From the NCBI GenBank assembly GCA_034436375.1, contig DAOTVS010000068.1, positions 1 through 9,894 of the forward strand: a stretch of 9,894 nt of DNA, in the 5' to 3' direction. The translations under genes were made by a program, and so were the position numbers. Under the pieces are notes generated by a model. It saw only the letters and a program-made list of their open reading frames with translations. It had not been told where the DNA came from and did no database searches. The first letter of the stretch is position 1. Every line of letters begins with the position of its first letter. Shown here piece by piece: positions 5,857-9,894 of this stretch. The DNA is from DAOTVS01 sp034436375. Its GTDB lineage: Bacteria; Chloroflexota; Anaerolineae; SpSt-313.

Positions 5857-6603
5857 TTGGCCCAGTTCTCCCTCGCCCCAGAGGAAAAGCGCGCTGCCAT
5901 CGCCCGGCTCTTTGCCGCTATTGCGCCGCGCTACGACCTGATGAACCATGTCATGACCAGCGGCCTGGACGTGTGTTGGCGCCGCCGGGCCTGTGCCCTG
6001 CTGCCCCTGCCTCCCACTCCGCTGCTCCCTGTGCTCGATGTAGGCACCGGGACGGCGGACCTGGCAATCACGCTGGCGCAGCGCCGGCCAGACGTGCGTG
6101 TGGTGGGGCTCGACCCTTCCGTCGAGATGCTGGCGCGGGGGGCAATCAAGGTCGCACAGCGAGGTCTGAACAGCCGCCTTGGGCTCACAAGGGGTGAGGC
6201 AGAGGCCCTGCCCTTCCCCGATGCCTCTTTCGCCGCAGTGATCTCAGCCTTTGCCCTGCGTAACCTGACGGACCTTCCACTCGCCCTGCGTGAGATGCGC
6301 CGCGTCGTGGTCCCCGGCGGGGCCGTGCTCTGCCTGGAGCTTTCGCAGCCGCGCACGCCCCTCTTCGCCACCCTCTTTCGCCCCTATTTCACCCGCTTGG
6401 TGCCCGTTCTGGGCTCCCTGATTGCCGGGCAGCGCGCCGCCTATCAGTACTTGCCCGCCTCTGTGGATGCCTTTCTCTCGCCAGCGGGACTGATTCAGGC
6501 GATGGTGGATGCCGGGTTGAGTGGTGTGCGGGCCGTGCCGCTAACCCTGGGGACGGCCTGCATCCACGTGGGCCTGCGGCCCGCAGAACTAGAGTATGGA
6601 TAA
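5857..6603 (+). CDS. menG: Demethylmenaquinone methyltransferase (UbiE/MenG family)
   Basis: SAM-dependent C-methyltransferase of the UbiE/COQ5/MenG family, which adds the ring methyl in the last step of menaquinone (or a late step of ubiquinone) synthesis at the membrane surface. With the TTG start at 5857 it is 248 aa, normal for the family. Seen: the UbiE signature APRYDLMNHVMTSGLDVCWRR (about 23-43, with Asp where the PROSITE pattern has His); SAM motif I LDVGTGTADLA (60-70); GLDPSVEML (84-92); FALRNLTD (132-139); and the second UbiE signature RRVVVPGGAVLCLELS (148-163), with Val in place of the usual Lys. A proline-rich insert (PLPPTPLLP) precedes motif I. An in-frame TTG at 5794 would add 21 residues with no family similarity. 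Upstream lies the 5520-5790 element; downstream the gene converges on the - strand cluster. Menaquinone rather than ubiquinone as the product is inferred from the suspected phylum. Confidence 0.9.
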   Translation: MAQFSLAPEEKRAAIARLFAAIAPRYDLMNHVMTSGLDVCWRRRACALLPLPPTPLLPVLDVGTGTADLAITLAQRRPDVRVVGLDPSVEMLARGAIKVAQRGLNSRLGLTRGEAEALPFPDASFAAVISAFALRNLTDLPLALREMRRVVVPGGAVLCLELSQPRTPLFATLFRPYFTRLVPVLGSLIAGQRAAYQYLPASVDAFLSPAGLIQAMVDAGLSGVRAVPLTLGTACIHVGLRPAELEYG

Positions 6604-6617
6604 AGGCGAAGCACATC

Positions 6618-6661
6618 ACTGCAGCAACCTTGCGAAAAAGCCTTCGCAAGGTTGCTGCAGT
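6618..6661. terminator. 19-bp-arm hairpin at the convergent junction
   Basis: Arms 6618-6636 and 6643-6661 are perfectly complementary with a 6-nt loop (AAAGCC). It sits 15 nt after the menG stop and 3 nt beyond the stop of the opposing - strand gene at 6665, the place expected for a shared bidirectional terminator. Neither side has a clear T-run, so termination would have to depend on the very stable stem alone; a mobile palindromic repeat is the alternative. Confidence 0.6.
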
Positions 6662-6664
6662 TGC

Positions 6665-7093
6665 TTACATCTCGCGCTCCGCCTGCCGGCGCTGCACCAT
6701 CGCCGCCCGCAACCGGGCGAGCGATTCGGGGCTAAAGGCAAAGGTCATCTCCTCGATCCGGCCCCTGTGCACGATCGCCTCGCAGGTGAGGATGACCGGG
6801 TTGCAGCCCAACTTCTCATGGCCGGCGGCGCAGGTCTTGCGGTCGCGGCTGATCACACGCTCGCCCTCGGCCTCGTACTGCTCCGGCTCCACGCGGATAT
6901 TCTCCGCAATCAGCCGCTCGATCAGCGTGCGCACCTCACCCTTGCCCACATAGGTTGCCGGGCTCGGCGGGGGCGGGGCCGGCACATAGCGCACAACGGC
7001 GCTCTCGGCAAACAGGCGCATCACCCCTTCCAAATCATGCGCATTCAGCGCCGCATCGAAAGCCTGGAGGGTGGCCGCAGGGCCCTCGCTCAT
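6665..7093 (-). CDS. NTF2/SnoaL-like protein, third of three tandem paralogues
   Basis: A 142-aa soluble protein with the size and layout of the NTF2-like (SnoaL, DUF4440) cone-shaped alpha+beta fold: an N-terminal helical part (FDAALNAHDLEGVMRLFAESAVVRY, about 12-36), a GKGEVRTLIERLI helix (about 50-62) and C-terminal strands ending EEMTFAFSPESL. These folds bind small hydrophobic ligands or catalyse isomerase, hydrolase or cyclase reactions, and function cannot be read from sequence. It is the most diverged of the three, with a Pro run (PAPPPPSP) where the others have one or two, and two cysteines absent from the others. Start ATG at 7091-7093 is 4 nt after the stop of the upstream paralogue and has no clear Shine-Dalgarno, suggesting translational coupling. 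No signal peptide or membrane segment is seen. Confidence 0.85.
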   Translation of the reverse strand: MSEGPAATLQAFDAALNAHDLEGVMRLFAESAVVRYVPAPPPPSPATYVGKGEVRTLIERLIAENIRVEPEQYEAEGERVISRDRKTCAAGHEKLGCNPVILTCEAIVHRGRIEEMTFAFSPESLARLRAAMVQRRQAEREM

Positions 7094-7097
7094 GCGC

Positions 7098-7517
7098 TTA
7101 TTGGGGCTGCCGCGCGTGACTGAGGGCCTGGCTCAGGGCCTGCACCGATTGCGGGGAATAGTGCACCTTGAGCCAGTCGATCAGGCCGTCGCGCACGATG
7201 GCCTGCGAGTCGGCCTCCGCCTCGATGCCCTCCTCACCGAAAGGCCCCCCTGTGATCCGCGAGTGCCAGGTTACCTCGTCGCCCTTGGCGGAAAAGTTGG
7301 AGGAATCGACGTGAAAGCCATGGGTCACGAGCATGTTCACATAGCTACGGATCTCAGGCCGACCCCGGTATTCACTCCGAAAGGGCGCTGGCAGCGGCGG
7401 GTCGAGTTTGACGACAGCCTTATCACTGAAAAAGGCTACCATCCCCGTGATATCGCCGCTGTCCGCAGCCCGGTTGACGGCCTGGATAACCGCGACGGGA
7501 TCGTTTTTGGCCTGCAT
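7098..7517 (-). CDS. NTF2/SnoaL-like protein, second of three tandem paralogues
   Basis: A 139-aa protein with the NTF2-like pattern PVAVIQAVNRAADSGDITGMVAFFSDKAVV (about 7-36), then YRGRPEIRSYVNMLV, then FHVDSSNFSAKGDEVTWHSRI. The last stretch lines up with FHVESSNFRVAGNEVTWDSQI in the upstream gene, so these two are clear recent paralogues. The start ATG (7517-7515) is preceded by AGGAGG at 5-nt spacing. Its stop is 4 nt from the next start, and 33 nt separate it from the upstream gene, so all three should share one mRNA. Function unknown; small-ligand binding or catalysis within the NTF2-like cavity is the family expectation, and heteromer formation between paralogues is possible. Confidence 0.88.
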   Translation of the reverse strand: MQAKNDPVAVIQAVNRAADSGDITGMVAFFSDKAVVKLDPPLPAPFRSEYRGRPEIRSYVNMLVTHGFHVDSSNFSAKGDEVTWHSRITGGPFGEEGIEAEADSQAIVRDGLIDWLKVHYSPQSVQALSQALSHARQPQ

Positions 7518-7522
7518 CTTGG

Positions 7523-7528
7523 CCTCCT
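7523..7528 (-). promoter_or_regulatory. Ribosome binding site of the second NTF2-like gene
   Basis: AGGAGG read on the - strand, 5 nt before the ATG at 7517. It fixes the start and supports the - strand as the coding one. Confidence 0.85.
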
Positions 7529-7550
7529 GTCGTTCTTTGGGCTACGTGCG

Positions 7551-7976
7551 TCAGCGCTGCCCCTGGACGGCCATACTGGCCTGCGCCTTTTCCAGCAGTT
7601 GCTCACTGGGCATGATCGTGATCGACTGGATCAGCGCACCCCACAGCACTGCATGGTTGGTGATTTGGGCCCGATCGAGGCCCATCTTCCGGATCTGTTC
7701 ACCCGAGATCTGAGAATCCCAGGTAACCTCGTTGCCTGCCACACGAAAGTTGCTGGATTCGACGTGAAAGTCCTTGGTGACCAAGGTCTTGAGATAGTTG
7801 AGGATCTGCTCTTTGCCCTTGTAGGAGGTCTGGAAGGGCGGGACGGGCTGCTGAAAGTTAATGCTGGCGTCATCGGTAAAGAGGTTCACAATGTTGACCA
7901 GATCACCGTGGTTCGCCGCCATATCCATGGTCTCGATGACCTCGACCGGGGTCGGGATTTTCGCTTCGGTGCTCAT
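7551..7976 (-). CDS. NTF2/SnoaL-like protein, first of three tandem paralogues
   Basis: A 141-aa protein, first gene of the cluster. It shows the NTF2-like N-terminal helices PVEVIETMDMAANHGDLVNIVNLFTDDASI (about 10-39), then YKGKEQILNYLKTLV and the block FHVESSNFRVAGNEVTWDSQI shared with the next gene. Start: ATG 7976 is chosen because GAGGAG lies 7 nt upstream; an in-frame TTG at 7991 would overlap this site. No signal peptide. The 230-nt region upstream carries a 33-bp-arm hairpin and no convincing promoter was found, so transcription may come from further upstream or from an atypical promoter. Specific function unknown. Confidence 0.88.
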   Translation of the reverse strand: MSTEAKIPTPVEVIETMDMAANHGDLVNIVNLFTDDASINFQQPVPPFQTSYKGKEQILNYLKTLVTKDFHVESSNFRVAGNEVTWDSQISGEQIRKMGLDRAQITNHAVLWGALIQSITIMPSEQLLEKAQASMAVQGQR

Positions 7977-7983
7977 GTACTCA

Positions 7984-7989
7984 CTCCTC
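7984..7989 (-). promoter_or_regulatory. Ribosome binding site of the first NTF2-like gene
   Basis: GAGGAG on the - strand, 7 nt before ATG 7976. It decides between that ATG and the TTG at 7991. Confidence 0.85.
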
Positions 7990-8027
7990 AAAGGTTATGT
8001 GTGGGGTTTGATGATAGCCCCATTGCA

Positions 8028-8040
8028 GCACAAACTGTGC
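8028..8040. repeat. Small hairpin upstream of the NTF2-like cluster
   Basis: GCACA (8028-8032), loop AAC, TGTGC (8036-8040): a perfect 5-bp inverted repeat about 50 nt upstream of the first NTF2-like start. It could be an operator-like site, but chance is not excluded at this length. Confidence 0.35.
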
Positions 8041-8083
8041 CGCAAGCGCAGCAAGCAGGGGAGTCCGGCTAGGAAAGTTTGCG

Positions 8084-8154
8084 GTAAAGGAGAACGTACG
8101 CCAGGTTGGGGCAGGTTCCAGACCTGCCCCAACCTGGCGTACGTTCTCCTTTAC
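8084..8154. repeat. Perfect 33-bp-arm palindromic hairpin
   Basis: Arms 8084-8116 and 8122-8154 are exact reverse complements around the 5-nt spacer TCCAG. Its core 8108-8130 matches the palindrome at 9361-9383 at 20 of 23 positions, with the three differences at the centre. It lies between the DUF2961 gene and the NTF2-like cluster, both on the - strand. No T-run is attached. A stem this long and unmutated points to recent insertion or to active maintenance. Confidence 0.95.
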
Positions 8155-8171
8155 TACGAGCCTGGCACCTG

Positions 8172-8193
8172 CGGAGGGGATTCCAAACCTCCG
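8172..8193. repeat. Short palindrome next to the DUF2961 stop
   Basis: CGGAGG (8172-8177) and CCTCCG (8188-8193) around a 10-nt centre containing TTCCA. The centre resembles the TTCCA at the middle of the adjacent 33-bp hairpin, so it looks like a second, decayed member. It is 14 nt past the stop of the DUF2961 gene and could act as its transcript 3' end. Confidence 0.55.
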
Positions 8194-8206
8194 GGCGGTG
8201 CGTACT

Positions 8207-9262
8207 TTAGCGAGGCCAGCGCCTTTCGATAGCAGGCAGCACCGGGAAGGCGGCGTGGGGCTCGCTCTGATACCAGTAGCCCACCGAGGCGATATCGTCC
8301 TCCAGGGGCTGAAACTGGCCATTGGGCCACCAGCCGAGGGCCTGGATGGTCACACGCAGGTTGCTCGCAAAGCGGATGGGGTCCATCACATGCCAGCGGT
8401 AGAGCCCGTGCTTGGGCACCTCGCCGGCCTCTTGGCGATAGAGGGGATAGCCCAGGAAGGCGGTGGAAAAGGTCTCGCCGCCAAAGCCCCAGGCGCCGCC
8501 GAAATAGTCCTCGGTGCCGGTGCCGCAGACGGTGGGGTACTCGCCGTCGCCGTCCATGAAGAACTTGATCTCGCCCTCGCCCCACCAGCCGTTGGCCAGC
8601 TGAGTCCAGGCCAGGTAAGTGCCCACATAGTGCCCCTTGCCGCGCAGGCCGTCGAGGATCACATGCTCCGGGGCCTGCCGGGACGTCACGCTGCGCCGCC
8701 ACTGGGCGTGGAAATAGGCGGCGTTGGCGGGCACATCGCCCAGGGCGTAGGAAATCTGGTAGAAAAAGCCCCCGATATCCTCCCAGCGCTGGTTCTCGAC
8801 GGTGATGCGGCAGCGCTGGCGGAAGGGCATCGGCCAGTAGCTGTTGAACCCGCCCGAGGGGTTGACAGCTACCGGCAGCGAGTTGACGTTGCAGCGCAGG
8901 GCGTGGCCGTTGGCAAAGAAATCGCCCACGGGGACCTCGACCGAGGGCGCCTCTTCGCCGTCCCAGTAAAAGCGCAGGACGCAATCGCGGTAGGCCTTGG
9001 GGTCCACCGTAATCCAGATGTGTGTGATGGTCCCCGGGCCCTCGATATCGGCCAGGGCGGTCGTCGAGTGCCGGGGCAGGGTGATGCAGGGGCGCACCTT
9101 CCAGCCCTTGCCCAGCGCCGAGGCGGCCTCGTGCGGTCCCGGCATTTCCCGGGCGCCGCCCCCCGCTTCGCCGTAGGGGTTCTCGGCCGAGATGGAGCGC
9201 GTCCGCGCGTCCGAAAGGAGCGCCAGGTCGCCCAGACCAAAGTTGAGGCGGAAATCGCTCAT
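8207..9262 (-). CDS. DUF2961 / GH172-type carbohydrate-active protein
   Basis: A 351-aa member of the DUF2961 family, now linked to glycoside hydrolase family GH172 (difructose dianhydride I synthase/hydrolase; exo-D-arabinofuranosidases). Seen: the N-terminal jelly-roll features GPGTITHIWITVDP (75-88) and LRFYWDGEEAPSVEVPVGDFF (96-116); NSYWPMPFRQRCRITVEN (140-157); GEGEIKFFMDGD (228-239); and the family signature GTGTEDYFGGAWGF (247-260). Glu229 or Glu231 and Glu251 are candidates for the two catalytic acids by analogy with GH172; I cannot assign them without an alignment. No signal peptide is evident, so it is probably cytoplasmic. The length fits single-module members. The start ATG has AAGGAGGT at 6-nt spacing. 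It lies downstream of a second glycosidase-like gene on the same strand, which suggests a role in using a furanose-containing glycan. The actual substrate is unknown. Confidence 0.9.
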   Translation of the reverse strand: MSDFRLNFGLGDLALLSDARTRSISAENPYGEAGGGAREMPGPHEAASALGKGWKVRPCITLPRHSTTALADIEGPGTITHIWITVDPKAYRDCVLRFYWDGEEAPSVEVPVGDFFANGHALRCNVNSLPVAVNPSGGFNSYWPMPFRQRCRITVENQRWEDIGGFFYQISYALGDVPANAAYFHAQWRRSVTSRQAPEHVILDGLRGKGHYVGTYLAWTQLANGWWGEGEIKFFMDGDGEYPTVCGTGTEDYFGGAWGFGGETFSTAFLGYPLYRQEAGEVPKHGLYRWHVMDPIRFASNLRVTIQALGWWPNGQFQPLEDDIASVGYWYQSEPHAAFPVLPAIERRWPR

Positions 9263-9268
9263 GACAAG

Positions 9269-9276
9269 ACCTCCTT
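9269..9276 (-). promoter_or_regulatory. Strong ribosome binding site of the DUF2961 gene
   Basis: AAGGAGGT on the - strand, 6 nt before ATG 9262: a full-length Shine-Dalgarno match, the best in the window. It fixes the start and predicts efficient translation. Confidence 0.9.
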
Positions 9277-9297
9277 GGCGGTGAAAGTAATGGTGGA

Positions 9298-9315
9298 GCA
9301 GGCCTGAAGGCCTGC
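9298..9315. repeat. 8-bp palindrome with 2-nt centre
   Basis: GCAGGCCT (9298-9305), GA, AGGCCTGC (9308-9315). It lies in the 132-nt gap between the DUF2961 gene and the upstream glycosidase-like gene, in the leader of the former. The design, tight centre and GCAGG/CCTGC arms, is shared with 8108-8130 and 9360-9384. Confidence 0.8.
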
Positions 9316-9359
9316 CGGAGCCCTAACGACCATTCTACTCCAAATCCGTCCAAGGGGGT

Positions 9360-9384
9360 AGGGGCAGGTCTGAGACCTGCCCCT
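9360..9384. repeat. 12-bp palindrome with 1-nt centre
   Basis: Arms 9360-9371 and 9373-9384 are perfectly complementary around a single G. Its core is nearly the same as the core of the 33-bp hairpin at 8084-8154. It lies 10 nt after the stop of the partial gene at 9395, so it may mark that transcript's end, although no T-run is present on the - strand side. Confidence 0.9.
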
Positions 9385-9394
9385 GGATGCCTCT

Positions 9395-9894
9395 CTAGTT
9401 GCCCATCTCGACCGCGATCACGCGGTGAATCATCACCTCGGGCACGAGCACATGGAGCACACCATCGCCGTAGTTCCAGACAGGCGTAGCGCCATCGGGC
9501 TCCAGGGTCACACGGGCCGGGCGCAGGGGCAGACGCATGCGCACCTGCACGTCACGCACGGGCAAGATTTGCTCGGTGCAGCGATAGTTGTTGTCGGTGG
9601 GGCGGTCGCCGTGCGGGTTGACCAGGTGCACCAGCAGGCGCTCACGGCCGCCGGGGGTGCACTGCCGTAGCTGGCGTCGCAGGACGACCTCGAGCCAGGC
9701 GGGGGCATCGACGGCTACCGGCAACTCGGGGTTGGTCAGGCGGAGCAGGTTGGCGATAATGGCCCGCAGATTCCACTGATTCTTGACCTGAAAGGCGCGG
9801 AAAAGCTCGCCAGCCAGGTAGCAGGCTGCGCCCCGGCCGACACGACGCAGGGTGATGGCGGGGTAACCCGAGTCCTCGCCGACCGGCGACCAGC
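9395..9894 (-). CDS. C-terminal part of a putative glycoside hydrolase (beta-galactosidase-trimerisation-like)
   Basis: Only the last 165 residues are in the window; the frame is open to the right edge, so the gene starts outside it. The visible part reads GRGAACYLAGELFRAFQVKN, then NLRAIIANLLRLTNPELPVAVDAPAWLEVVLRRQ, then RLLVHLVNPHGDR, a beta-rich stretch, and VLHVLVPEVMIHRVIAVE at the end. The order of a GRG-plus-strand, a helix with LLRL, a PAWLEV..RRQ segment and a VHLVN strand is what is seen at the C-terminus of large GH42-like or 'beta-galactosidase trimerisation domain' proteins. The catalytic domain cannot be seen, so the enzyme activity is not assigned. The TAG stop is 132 nt upstream of the DUF2961 start, on the same strand, and the gap carries two palindromes. 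Confidence 0.65.
   Translation of the reverse strand, partial: WSPVGEDSGYPAITLRRVGRGAACYLAGELFRAFQVKNQWNLRAIIANLLRLTNPELPVAVDAPAWLEVVLRRQLRQCTPGGRERLLVHLVNPHGDRPTDNNYRCTEQILPVRDVQVRMRLPLRPARVTLEPDGATPVWNYGDGVLHVLVPEVMIHRVIAVEMGN

Noticed and set aside
7071..8072. 333-codon + strand frame across the NTF2-like cluster
   Set aside because: The - strand has three consecutive genes with good ribosome sites and mutual protein similarity; the + frame has none of these.
7992..8080. TATCAT on the - strand as a -10 box for the NTF2-like cluster
   Set aside because: No suitable -35 at the right distance; left unannotated.
8198..9307. 369-codon + strand frame opposite the DUF2961 gene
   Set aside because: The - strand frame carries DUF2961 motifs and an AAGGAGGT ribosome site, so the + frame is its shadow.
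9332..9337. TAGAAT on the - strand as a -10 box for the DUF2961 gene
   Set aside because: No -35-like hexamer lies at 16-18 nt; a single hexamer match is not enough.
8154..9353. Second - strand frame of 399 codons overlapping the DUF2961 gene
   Set aside because: Arg/Pro/Leu-rich out-of-frame reading of the same DNA, without motifs.

Overview
The window is high-GC bacterial DNA. The set of genes, the single-domain ArsA/Get3-like ATPase with a C-terminal HSP20-like domain, and the many near-perfect spacerless palindromes between genes together suggest a member of the Chloroflexota or a close relative. This is an inference with moderate confidence: there is no rRNA or other decisive marker in the window.

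Left part (83-5471, + strand) is a housekeeping block. dnaJ (Hsp70 co-chaperone), prmA (ribosomal protein L11 methyltransferase) and rsmE (16S rRNA m3U1498 methyltransferase) are packed with an 11-nt overlap and then a 2-nt gap, so they look like one operon for protein folding and ribosome modification. After a 67-nt gap holding a palindrome come an ArsA/Get3-type ATPase and, 57 nt further, tyrS (tyrosyl-tRNA synthetase), which carries an altered HIGH motif.

Middle (5472-5856) is the longest gene-free stretch. About 270 nt of it (5520-5790) is a structured element bounded by perfect 12-bp terminal inverted repeats. It contains two imperfect ~100-bp direct copies of one module, each rich in hairpins. 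It lies between tyrS and a + strand menG/ubiE-type quinone methyltransferase (5857-6603).

Right part (6665-9894, - strand) is accessory. A convergent junction with a 19-bp-arm hairpin (6618-6661) separates menG from three tandem paralogous small NTF2/SnoaL-like proteins of unknown function. Upstream of them is a 230-nt gap with a perfect 33-bp-arm hairpin, then a DUF2961 (GH172-type) carbohydrate-active protein with an excellent Shine-Dalgarno, and the 3' end of a second putative glycoside hydrolase with a beta-galactosidase-trimerisation-like C-terminus, cut by the window edge. The last two probably form a sugar-related gene pair.

The most unusual content is non-coding: the 5520-5790 terminal-inverted-repeat element, the 33-bp perfect hairpin, and a set of palindromes with the same design (arms of about 6-12 bp around a centre of 1-10 nt), two of which share 20 of 23 core bases. 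No CRISPR, tRNA, rRNA, phage or transposase gene was seen.
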